Both the position numbers and the translations under genes were made by a program. A stretch of DNA of 14,197 nt from CAUZEO01 sp963578625 (GTDB taxonomy: Bacteria; Verrucomicrobiota; Kiritimatiellia; SLOV01). The notes beneath the pieces were generated by a model. That model was not told where the DNA came from. It made no database searches and saw only the letters and a list, made by a program, of their open reading frames with translations. The stretch lies in assembly GCA_963578625.1 (NCBI GenBank), contig CAUZEO010000112.1, forward strand, positions 1 to 14,197, in the 5' to 3' direction. This document shows, one piece after another, positions 1 through 6,750 of this stretch (its first letter is position 1; each line of letters begins with the position of its first letter).

Positions 1-2
1 TG

Positions 3-170
3 GAAGAAATAGGATGTTCGTTCAGAGCAGTCCGCCAGCATCTGGCCGAGGCAATGTCCGTCTTCCGGCTGCTTTCGGCGAACCGTGATCGCCGAGTCAT
101 TTTTGAGGGGGACTGGCATGACTGCAAGCTCGAAACGTGGGCTTTTCATTGCGATCGGAACATGGGATGA
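3..170 (+). CDS. 3' end of an unrecognised ORF (partial)
   Basis: A frame open from the left edge runs for 56 codons and ends at TGA 168-170, only 8 bases before the next ATG at 179. The predicted tail includes RAVRQHLAEAMSVFRLLSAN and a Trp/His/Cys-containing end (DWHDCKLETWAFHCDRNMG, then stop). Both other plus-strand frames contain stops, and the tight spacing suggests it is the end of a gene co-transcribed with the oxygenase downstream. I do not recognise the family; it could equally be a chance open frame, since only 168 bases are visible. Confidence 0.35.
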   Translation, partial: EEIGCSFRAVRQHLAEAMSVFRLLSANRDRRVIFEGDWHDCKLETWAFHCDRNMG

Positions 171-178
171 TACTCTAA

Positions 179-889
179 ATGGATAAGGAAAAAATCGCAA
201 ACGATTTCTGGCGCGAAGGCTATGCCGTGTTGCATGACTTTTTCGATACGGAACTGATGGATGCCTGCACGGACGCGATCCGGGATCACTACGGGGTAGA
301 TCAACAAAGCAAACACAGCGACGCGTTCGTTCGCGCCTCCCAGACGGAAGTCGTTTCCTGGTACCCGTTGGAGGAAAACGTTTCGCCTTTTGTCCGGATC
401 CATGAGCATCCCGTACTGAATGAACTGACGACGGAGATTTTGGGTAGAAGCTGGCGGAACATGTGCTGCATGGTCATGTTTTCCAAGTCAGGGTCGGCAG
501 GCCAGGCATGGCACCAGGACTGTCTTCCGGAAACGGCGGAGCATTTCAACCTTAACCGCCTGGTGTACACGCACGACATCGATCCTGAGAACGGGGGAGA
601 ACCTGTCGTGGTTCCCGGCTCGCATCGCATGGGAACGCTGCCGGCCGGAGAACCGCACGGGACATTGGAGGGACGACAGATCGTAAAACCCCGAAAAGGA
701 ACGTTGCTCCTCCTCCATGGCCACACCTGGCACCGGGTCCTGCCCATCCAAGGCTCCCAGTGGCGCGCATCTACGAACTACCGAGTTGTTCCCGAAGGTG
801 TGGCGGATGATGTAACCGACGTCGCGGTCTATCGAAACATGAAGTACAACTTCTCCACCCGCGAGGTGGTGGAGGAGAGGGGAGAGTGA
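179..889 (+). CDS. Phytanoyl-CoA dioxygenase (PhyH) family Fe(II)/2-oxoglutarate oxygenase
   Basis: This is a 236-residue cytoplasmic non-heme iron oxygenase of the PhyH superfamily, whose members hydroxylate small organic substrates with 2-oxoglutarate and O2. The facial triad is visible: H112 and D114 in WHQD, and the distal His at H185 (HTWHRV). R196, in WRAS, sits where the 2-oxoglutarate-binding Arg is expected. The PENGGEPVVVPGSHR segment (136-150) is the typical loop before the last strands. The length suits a compact PhyH protein and there is no signal peptide. The ATG follows the end of another ORF by 8 bases; a weak GGGA lies about 10 bases upstream. The TGA stop lies inside the first heptad (AGTGAGG) of the repeat element that begins at 885. 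The substrate cannot be inferred, because this superfamily is functionally very broad. It is convergent with the minus-strand cluster, so a shared function is not implied. Confidence 0.9.
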   Translation: MDKEKIANDFWREGYAVLHDFFDTELMDACTDAIRDHYGVDQQSKHSDAFVRASQTEVVSWYPLEENVSPFVRIHEHPVLNELTTEILGRSWRNMCCMVMFSKSGSAGQAWHQDCLPETAEHFNLNRLVYTHDIDPENGGEPVVVPGSHRMGTLPAGEPHGTLEGRQIVKPRKGTLLLLHGHTWHRVLPIQGSQWRASTNYRVVPEGVADDVTDVAVYRNMKYNFSTREVVEERGE

Positions 890-933
890 GGAGTAAGAAG
901 TAAGTAGTGAACAGTAAACAGTTGACAGTAACG
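885..933 (+). repeat. Heptad repeat, left arm of junction element 1
   Basis: Seven consecutive degenerate heptads of the form AGTRARN (AGTGAGG, AGTAAGA, AGTAAGT, AGTGAAC, AGTAAAC and two more degenerate ones) begin inside the stop codon of the oxygenase gene. The segment 899-921 is the reverse complement of 1058-1080 with one mismatch in 23, so it pairs with the right arm to form a long potential hairpin across the convergent junction. This could act as a bidirectional transcription terminator, but there is no classical U-tract. Confidence 0.85.
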
Positions 934-948
934 AACGCACAACTACGT

Positions 949-1087
949 TTCACTGTTCACTGTTCACTGTTCACTGTTCACTGTTCACTGTTCACTGTTC
1001 ACTGTTCACTGTTCACTGTTCACTGTTCACTGTTCACTGTTCACTGTTCACTGTTCACTGTTCACTGTTCACTACTTACTACTCACC
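949..1087. repeat. Right arm of junction element 1: 17 perfect tandem TTCACTG heptads
   Basis: Perfect 7-base tandem copies of TTCACTG run from 949 to 1067 (17 units, 119 bases). They are followed by degenerate heptads (ACTTACT at 1074-1080 and ACTCACC at 1081-1087) that match the outer heptads of the other copies in this window. The right arm is the inverse of the left arm at 885-933. The minus-strand gene ends within it: its TAG is 1074-1072. Because 7 and 3 share no factor, the plus-strand reading gives the same cyclic peptide FTVHCSL in every frame, which creates a spurious long ORF. Copy number is likely unstable by slippage, and assembly may have collapsed or expanded it. Confidence 0.95.
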
Positions 1088-4000
1088 TCAAACCTCCCCC
1101 AAAACCGCGGTTCAATCATCGCCTCGAGGGACATGTCGTTGACGAAGCTGGTGACCGGGTTCGCCCAGAACATGCGCAGCACGTTGGCCTGGCCCGCCCG
1201 GTCGGAGTAAATGACGCCGAAGTCTCCCGGATACGACTTGCCCGGCTCGATGGCCCACTCCAGGTCCGCGAGGGGGATCGCGGCTCTTGCGGTGTATCCA
1301 TCCGCCCGGCGGTCAAAAACGACTTTCGCCTCTTCCAGGATGCGGACTTTATCTATGTGCGTTGTGCCGAGCCCGGACGAGAATCCAACCGGATTGAGCG
1401 TCCCCGGAACCTTGTACCGGTAGAGCACGGCGAGCGGCTTTCCTTCGAAAACACTGAGCAGCACGCGGAGGTCGCCCGGCCTGATTTCTCCGGTTTCCTC
1501 ATCCGGGTCAGTACGAATGTCGAACACCGCACTGTCACCGGTCTTGAAGAGCTGCCGCCAATCCTTTCCGCCGTTGATCATCGGGGTGGCGTCTTTCACG
1601 GAGTCGAATGCAATGTAGAGATACGTGTCGTCGTAGGACCAGGTCGCCTTGGCGCCGCGGTTTCCATCGAAGTTCCACTGCGCCTGGCGCCCCTCGCCCC
1701 ACGTGAACCTGCCGGCGGCCGGGAGCTCGCCCTGCGTATGCTCCTTCGCGATCGAGGCAATGGAGATCTGATGCTTCTCCTCCTCGTCGGCCACCTTTTG
1801 AGCCATGAAATCGGCGCACTCGTCCTGTAGATCTCCGTCGAGGGAAATGGTTTGGGCCGGGATACGCTGCATGGTGTTCAGCCCGTGAACCTGATTGATG
1901 TTACTGTGGTGGTTCACGAGATAGATTTTTCGGTCTCGGCTATTTCGGAAGAACTGCCCTCCGAACCACTCGCCCCCGCAGGTGGTGTTCATGACCGACA
2001 TACCGCGCGTGATCTGAGCGGGCAGCGTGTCCGGAGCGGACCGGGCGTCCTTGAACAGTTCACCGATGTAGAGGCCGTCCGTCGTGAAGAGAAACGCCTG
2101 GCCCAGGTTGCCACTGAAGCAGAACACCTCGCCGATCTCACCGCCGAGGTCCACGTTGCCAATAACTTTCAGTCCACCGATGAAGCGGCCCCGTTTGGAC
2201 TTGGGCGCCGTGTGCGAACCGTGCACGCCCGGCCAGGGATTCGGGTAGGTCCAGAGCTTTTTCTTCCCGTCGGCGCTGAACAGAGTAAGGGGATGGAACT
2301 GGAAGAGGAAATTCCCGTTGCTGTCCCTCCAGGAAAAACAGCTGTAGTCCTTGACGGGGCGATCCTTGACGATGATTTCCGCATCTTCGATCCGGTAGAC
2401 AGGCACGCCGTCCCCGACCCAATCGGATACCGGAAGCCGCCAGATGCGATGCTCCCCCTTGTACGGTTGCGTGGTAAGGAAGAGCGTAAGATCGTCGCCC
2501 ACATCGTTGCGCGCCCAGTTGGACGTGCCCCATGCGGGCGCGGGCTCCGGCAAACCGGGCGTGGGATAGTAGATGATTTCCTCCGGATCGATGCGGCCGT
2601 TCCCGTTCAGATCGGACCACATGAAATTGTTGTTTGGATGAATATTGGGGAAGCCAGCCCTTCCCGCAGCGATACGGATGTCATGACTCCAATAGATATC
2701 CTGGGCGTGGGCGCCGCTGGGGCTGTCAAAAAACCATGGGATAACTTCCCTGACTGCCCGATTCATCTTTTCACTGGTCCACAGGTGATCGGCAAAGATC
2801 GGGTGAGGTTTGATGGTTCCACGGTTGCGGTGATGAATATTCGGGATTGCTGCCGCGCAACTGCCGAGTGCCGCGACGGGTGTCGCGCGGTCACCCTCCA
2901 GCCGGCTGATCGCCACCATCCCGAAACGCGCCCCCGTGTGAAGAACGTACGTTTTGCCGTGCACCTCGCGCACGGCCTTGATCAGGGCGAGGCTGTCTAG
3001 TCCGAGCAGGGCGTCTTCATGCGTGGAAGCCCAGGGCACGGCGCGCATGCGCCACAGACCCCGCTCCCAATCCAGGTCGATCAGCGAACCGTTGAACCAT
3101 GCCCGTTCCGGGTTGTCCGGAAATATGTAACAGCCCTCGCCGGAGTACCAGGTGGTTCCGTATTTCTCGAACGCGAGGCTGCCGTCGGGATTCCAGCAAC
3201 TCAGCCGGCGCGGCGTGTCGCTGTCCTCCGCCACCCACAGGCGGCCGCGCTTGTCCACGCTGATGCCGCGAGGCAACGTCATGCCCGCGGGGTCGTACGG
3301 ACCGATCCACGGACGCCCGCCCACTTTACCGAAAGTTTGCCGAAGTTGGCCGTCGACGGAAAATTTCTTCACGCACATCTGGTCGCCCCAGTCTGACACG
3401 TAGAGGTTGCCGTGCGCGTCGACGGCGAGGCCGATCGGCGCCGCGAGATTCGAGTTGATCAGGTCCGTAATCGCACCGGTCCCGGTGTCCACCTCGACCA
3501 CCTTGCTTCCGCTGATGGCGATGAGCCGCCGCCCGTCCGACACCAGGCCGGACGGGCGGTGTAGCGGAATCTCGCGGGTGATCCATCCCTCTTCCGGGTC
3601 GACGACGATGAGCTTGTCGCGGAAGTAGAGGGAGATGAATAGAACTCCATCGTGCGCGGCCATGCCTTGCGCCATGATGTTGGCCCAGTCGGGATTGTGC
3701 GATCGATCGGCAACGGTCTTGCCTTCCGGCGGCCGCGCGAATCCTTCTTCGATGCGGTTGTACTCCAGGAGATCATGTGTCCCTTGTCCATCGCTAAACG
3801 TCCCGAAGCGGCCCGTTCTCGCGTTGACCTTGTAAAACTTGATGGGCTTCATGATTTTGCCCTGGATCGGATAGGCGGGCCACGAGCCGCGATCGGCGGC
3901 GACGTAGATATAGTCGCCGAGTTTCGCCATGAAGCCTCCCTGCCGGCGGGCCACCGACCACAGCCGGTTTCCGTCATGATCGAGGGCGATAAGAGTGCTG

Positions 4001-5268
4001 CCGTTTTCCGAGTGCGGCGCCACCAGGTAGGCCCGCTCGTCATCCGTCACTACATCCATGGGATTCACGTGATCGGACAGCCAGTTGCCGGTTCCATCGG
4101 CCGTGTCCCACGGCGGATTCCCCGGATTGCCGTAGGAGAACTCATAGGTGACATCCAGTTCTTCGTGAAACAGTCCCCGGGCCCGGTATTCGCCGGCGGG
4201 TACCAGCCGCCCGGTATCGTCCGCGCCGTCCCAGGTATCGGTGTTCTTCCCTTTCCTTCGGGGATAGTTGGAGATGAGATTCCGCACGCGGGTCCCGTCC
4301 GGCTTTTCAATCACCAGCGTGACGAAGCCGTCGGACGGAATCTCGTACGTGATCTCCAGCGGACCGCTCGTGCTGTACAACAGTTCCTGGAGACGGTGGG
4401 TAGCGCCGGCCAACTCCACGGTTGGAGAAGGCGCCAGTTTGCCGTGATCCATAAATCGCACCTGCCCCCACGCATCGTGATTCGACCAGAAGAACTCGCG
4501 CGAAGGGTGTTCGGGGTTTACCAGGTCGGCGTACCGGTGCTCCATGGGATACGTGTTGGCCGAGAGATTTCCCCACATGGCCTCGATGCCCATGCGAAGG
4601 GTCTCACCGGCGACGTACGGCCGGCCGTCGCGCCGGAGAAGCTTCCAGGCGATCCGCATTTCCTGGGTGTATCCCTTCCCGTCGGGATCCTTTTGAAAAG
4701 CCGCATCCACGCCTTTGCCGATAGCTTCGCGGATTTCTCCTTCGAATCCCTCGGCCCGTTGCGAAATGTCGTGATGGGCGAGTTGGGCCACCGCGGCGCC
4801 CTTCAGGGTGGCGTACCAGCAATCAATATGGGTCATTCGCGCCCCGCCCGGACCCACGGGTTTCTCGTGATCGGTCCAGAACCGGAGCTGCACCGCATCC
4901 GCCCGCCAGCCGCGGTTGTGCTCCGTATCGGGATCGACCTTGTTCACCATGGGACGCCGATCCTTGAAACGGAACGACAGATACAGGGAATCGGCGTCGT
5001 ACATGGCCGCGACACGAACCGAATGGGTATCCAGGAGCGTCGCCAGGTCGTAGCACATCAGGATCTCCCCCGAGAGATCCCATTCGTCGAGCTTCCCGTC
5101 CAGAACGACGGGCGTGCCGGCGGGGATGGCGCGGAGTTCGTGGTTGTTGGTTTGCTGGGATTGGGCTGGGACAGTAACTAGTAAAAAGTAAGTAGTGAGT
5201 AGTAAGCTGCAAAGTCCGCGAGGTGAGAAATTCGAGGAAAACGGTGTGCGGGAAGATGTTGCTCTCAT
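1072..5268 (-). CDS. Giant exported modular protein: CBM9-like, FlgD-Ig-like, propeller, CBM9-like
   Basis: 1398 residues. A signal peptide covers about 1-35, with basic residues, hydrophobic core L22-V33 and a likely cut after VPA35. An N-terminal CBM9/DOMON-like sandwich follows (about 45-275; LDGKLDEWD at 56-64, ADSLYLSFRFKD at 92-103). Next is a FlgD-Ig-like domain (about 300-375; GTRVRNLI, then W346 in TWDGADDTGRL). A propeller region (about 390-1150) has NHL-like strands (NLYVSDWGDQMCVKKF near 619-634) and an EF-hand/dockerin-like loop, DLNGNGRIDPEE (886-897). A second CBM9-like domain closes the protein (about 1190-1395). It is probably secreted or surface-bound and glycan-facing; no catalytic site is recognisable. 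GGAGG lies 6 bases before the ATG, supporting this start. The signal-peptide core and the last residues (VSSK) are encoded by heptad repeats. It is a clear paralogue of the 6751-10206 product, which lacks the N-terminal CBM9-like module. The function of the whole protein is inference. Confidence 0.87.
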   Translation of the reverse strand: MRATSSRTPFSSNFSPRGLCSLLLTTYFLLVTVPAQSQQTNNHELRAIPAGTPVVLDGKLDEWDLSGEILMCYDLATLLDTHSVRVAAMYDADSLYLSFRFKDRRPMVNKVDPDTEHNRGWRADAVQLRFWTDHEKPVGPGGARMTHIDCWYATLKGAAVAQLAHHDISQRAEGFEGEIREAIGKGVDAAFQKDPDGKGYTQEMRIAWKLLRRDGRPYVAGETLRMGIEAMWGNLSANTYPMEHRYADLVNPEHPSREFFWSNHDAWGQVRFMDHGKLAPSPTVELAGATHRLQELLYSTSGPLEITYEIPSDGFVTLVIEKPDGTRVRNLISNYPRRKGKNTDTWDGADDTGRLVPAGEYRARGLFHEELDVTYEFSYGNPGNPPWDTADGTGNWLSDHVNPMDVVTDDERAYLVAPHSENGSTLIALDHDGNRLWSVARRQGGFMAKLGDYIYVAADRGSWPAYPIQGKIMKPIKFYKVNARTGRFGTFSDGQGTHDLLEYNRIEEGFARPPEGKTVADRSHNPDWANIMAQGMAAHDGVLFISLYFRDKLIVVDPEEGWITREIPLHRPSGLVSDGRRLIAISGSKVVEVDTGTGAITDLINSNLAAPIGLAVDAHGNLYVSDWGDQMCVKKFSVDGQLRQTFGKVGGRPWIGPYDPAGMTLPRGISVDKRGRLWVAEDSDTPRRLSCWNPDGSLAFEKYGTTWYSGEGCYIFPDNPERAWFNGSLIDLDWERGLWRMRAVPWASTHEDALLGLDSLALIKAVREVHGKTYVLHTGARFGMVAISRLEGDRATPVAALGSCAAAIPNIHHRNRGTIKPHPIFADHLWTSEKMNRAVREVIPWFFDSPSGAHAQDIYWSHDIRIAAGRAGFPNIHPNNNFMWSDLNGNGRIDPEEIIYYPTPGLPEPAPAWGTSNWARNDVGDDLTLFLTTQPYKGEHRIWRLPVSDWVGDGVPVYRIEDAEIIVKDRPVKDYSCFSWRDSNGNFLFQFHPLTLFSADGKKKLWTYPNPWPGVHGSHTAPKSKRGRFIGGLKVIGNVDLGGEIGEVFCFSGNLGQAFLFTTDGLYIGELFKDARSAPDTLPAQITRGMSVMNTTCGGEWFGGQFFRNSRDRKIYLVNHHSNINQVHGLNTMQRIPAQTISLDGDLQDECADFMAQKVADEEEKHQISIASIAKEHTQGELPAAGRFTWGEGRQAQWNFDGNRGAKATWSYDDTYLYIAFDSVKDATPMINGGKDWRQLFKTGDSAVFDIRTDPDEETGEIRPGDLRVLLSVFEGKPLAVLYRYKVPGTLNPVGFSSGLGTTHIDKVRILEEAKVVFDRRADGYTARAAIPLADLEWAIEPGKSYPGDFGVIYSDRAGQANVLRMFWANPVTSFVNDMSLEAMIEPRFWGRFEVSSK
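5173..5207 (-). repeat. Heptad repeat inside the signal-peptide coding region (left arm of element 2)
   Basis: Five heptads of the AGTRARN type on the plus strand (AGTAACT, AGTAAAA, AGTAAGT, AGTGAGT, AGTAAGC) lie within the 1398-residue gene. On the coding strand they read as TYACTNN units and encode residues 22-33 of the signal peptide, with 21 and 34 at the edges. This is the same sequence family and orientation as the left arms at 885, 12213 and 13388. Its inverted partner is at 5700-5720. Confidence 0.85.
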
Positions 5269-5679
5269 TGGGGTCCTCCAAAATATTCGGCTGTTTCTTC
5301 TCGTACGGGTCTTGAGTTTTGGTTGCAGAAGAAGTCTGACTTTTCAATCATTCCGTTGAGCATTCTGCTGATTTCTTCGAGACAATTTACAAAAGCCCGG
5401 GCTTCCGTCAAGTATTCGAAATCCATGACGACCTTGATCCAATGCTGTGTTCATATTGCTCGGCATCGGCGTCGGTCAGTTTACTCGCAAAAGGTGCCTC
5501 AGAGCGACGCTTTCCCCAGGCTTCCGCGATCTGCGCCCCCGATCGGTCAACGAATACATTCCTTCTTTCGGAAACTTTTCGGATCGAATAAAAAGGTCTT
5601 TCGCAAGGCTCTTCGCCTTCCGATAAACGATCAGATCTCAAAAATTCGCCGCATATTTCTTCTCCATAGCCATACCCAT
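5265..5679 (-). pseudogene. Broken four-helix-bundle protein gene (S23 / 23S rRNA intervening-sequence protein family)
   Basis: Three minus-strand frames together rebuild a family member (PF05635 / TIGR02436 type). Frame one starts at ATG 5679 behind GGGAGG, meets TGA at 5640-5638, then continues as DLIVYRKAKSLAKDLFIRS and EKFPKEGMYSLTD. A lesion near 5541 removes roughly eight residues of the usual RRSSRSI stretch and shifts to frame two (GAQIAEAWGKRR, then ASKLTDADAEQYE). A one-base loss near 5450 shifts to frame three (TQHWIKVVMDFEYLTEARAF, then ISRMLNGMIEKSDFFC and a tail ending at TGA 5267-5265). Three lesions make a functional product unlikely. These small proteins are known from 23S rRNA intervening sequences and as scattered orphan genes; their cellular role is poorly defined. 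The pseudogene lies between inverted heptad arms and fills the 440-base gap between two intact genes. Family call is confident; disablement could be partly assembly error. Confidence 0.88.
5275..5279 (-). promoter_or_regulatory. Shine-Dalgarno site for the 1398-residue gene
   Basis: On the minus strand a perfect GGAGG ends 6 bases before the ATG at 5268. It supports the ATG that includes the repeat-derived signal peptide. The site lies inside the 3' end of the four-helix-bundle pseudogene, whose terminal stop overlaps the start codon (ATGA). Confidence 0.8.
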
Positions 5680-5699
5680 TCCTCCCATTAGGCATTCCT

Positions 5700-5720
5700 G
5701 TTCACTACTCACTCTTCACT
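5700..5720 (-). repeat. Heptad repeat, right arm of junction element 2
   Basis: Three heptads on the plus strand (GTTCACT, ACTCACT, CTTCACT) overlap the 3' end of the Asp-box propeller gene and supply its TGA stop (5711-5709). They are inverted relative to the arm at 5173-5207. The two arms enclose the four-helix-bundle pseudogene. Confidence 0.75.
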
Positions 5721-6728
5721 CACAAACAACAACATGATTCCATACGAGATCCAACCGGGATTTCCCCCGCATGCCCATCCGTGGCCGGGGTCGAGGAAGA
5801 ACATGTCCTCGATCGACTTCCACCCCTTCACTTGTGGAGTCCAGGTTTTGCCACCGTCCGCGGTATGGGCGATGGCGACCTCCGCGCCAAGCCGGCCCTG
5901 AATGAATGGCACACGGGCGCTGACAAAGCCTTTGCCCGAGGGGAAGAACGTCAGACCGGTGATCCGCTGATTCGTACGGAACGGGGTCTTGATTTTCTCC
6001 CAGGTGGCACCGCCGTTCTGGGTGCGGAAGAGCTGTCCTTCTTCAGCCGCCACCCACCCATGCTGAGCAGAAGGAAACGAACAGCGCAGAAGATCTCTCG
6101 CTCCTTCAAGTGCGGCCAGGTCGTGCCAGCTCTTACCGCCGTCTTCCGTTTTCCACACACGAGCTCCGTTGTCGGCGCTCTGCCCAACGGCGAATCCCAA
6201 CTGTTCCGATGGGAATCCAACGTCGCGCACCACCCCGTCTGAGCTACCCCAGTGGGCACGTTCCCACGCTCGTCCTTTGTTGCGGCTCACGTAGGCGCTG
6301 CTGCCGCCGTTGGCAAGGATCCACCACTGCGACTCACGCACGATTAGGCGCACGGATGCTCCAAGGTCTCCCGGTGTCTCATCCCTCCAAGCAGATTCGC
6401 CATCCCGCGAGCGAAGCACCGCATGCTTCGTCTCACCCTCCCGCTTCAATCCGGCAAGAGCCCACATCTCAGAAGGACCCACCAGGCGCACTGACACCCA
6501 GTGGACCTCTCCTGTAAGTCCTTTGCCATCGACGGTGGCCACGGAGAGTTTATTCCAACTCACGCCTCCGTCGCTAGTCTGCCACAGGAACATTCCACTC
6601 CAACATGCGCCATTTTCTGTGTCGTAGAAATGAACACCGCTAAGGGTCTCCTTGTGCCCAACATCAACCCCGGCCCACTCTGCGCCGGCAGCGACGATGG
6701 TCAAAATCCAAGTGAGAATGCCTCTCAA
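5709..6728 (-). CDS. Exported Asp-box (BNR / Ycf48-like) beta-propeller protein
   Basis: 339 residues from a TTG start at 6728. This start is chosen because GGAGG lies 7 bases upstream (6740-6736) and the product then opens with a clean signal peptide (MRGILTWILTIVAAGA, likely cut before EWAG). The longer open frame to 6878 overlaps the upstream gene and adds non-leader-like sequence. Six Asp-box type motifs ([ST]-x-[DN]-x-G-x-x-W or close) are visible, from TSDGGVSW (W58) through TEDGGKSW and TQNGGATW to TADGGKTW (W296). They are accompanied by Ycf48-type turns such as QHGWVAA and GHGWACG. Asp-boxes are structural, so sialidase activity cannot be claimed; a binding or assembly role fits as well. 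It starts 22 bases after the 1151-residue gene stops, so co-transcription is likely. The last residues (VSEE) and the stop are encoded by a heptad repeat. Confidence 0.85.
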   Translation of the reverse strand: MRGILTWILTIVAAGAEWAGVDVGHKETLSGVHFYDTENGACWSGMFLWQTSDGGVSWNKLSVATVDGKGLTGEVHWVSVRLVGPSEMWALAGLKREGETKHAVLRSRDGESAWRDETPGDLGASVRLIVRESQWWILANGGSSAYVSRNKGRAWERAHWGSSDGVVRDVGFPSEQLGFAVGQSADNGARVWKTEDGGKSWHDLAALEGARDLLRCSFPSAQHGWVAAEEGQLFRTQNGGATWEKIKTPFRTNQRITGLTFFPSGKGFVSARVPFIQGRLGAEVAIAHTADGGKTWTPQVKGWKSIEDMFFLDPGHGWACGGNPGWISYGIMLLFVSEE

Positions 6729-6735
6729 AAGATTT

Positions 6736-6740
6736 CCTCC
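6736..6740 (-). promoter_or_regulatory. Shine-Dalgarno site deciding a TTG start
   Basis: Minus-strand GGAGG is followed by 7 bases and then TTG at 6728. No ATG or GTG in the same frame lies near it, and translation from this TTG yields a signal peptide at once. The site sits in the 22-base gap after the stop codon of the preceding gene. Confidence 0.75.
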
Positions 6741-6750
6741 GATGTTCGGC

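Noticed and set aside
949..1067. A CRISPR array
   Set aside because: The units are 7 bases, contiguous and without spacers, which is a simple tandem repeat.
885..1087. A classical rho-independent terminator
   Set aside because: The long inverted arms could fold, but there is no compact GC-rich stem followed by a U-tract, so only a possible terminator-like role is noted.
907..1830. A plus-strand ORF of 307 codons with FTVHCSL repeats at its N-terminus
   Set aside because: The repeats are the reading of tandem TTCACTG heptads and the remainder is antisense to the well-supported 1398-residue gene.
3652..5181. A 509-codon plus-strand ORF, and a 382-codon one at 1852-3000
   Set aside because: Both are antisense to the 1398-residue gene, show no recognisable domain, and are expected as open shadows in GC-rich coding DNA.
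5323..5691. A 122-codon plus-strand ORF in the gap between two genes
   Set aside because: It is the antisense of the four-helix-bundle pseudogene; the minus-strand fragments match that family in order.
5173..5720. An insertion sequence with a transposase
   Set aside because: The inverted arms enclose only a small S23-type pseudogene; no transposase motif or target-site duplication was found.
5709..6728. A sialidase
   Set aside because: Asp-boxes occur in many propellers; no arginine triad or other sialidase active-site residues could be assigned.
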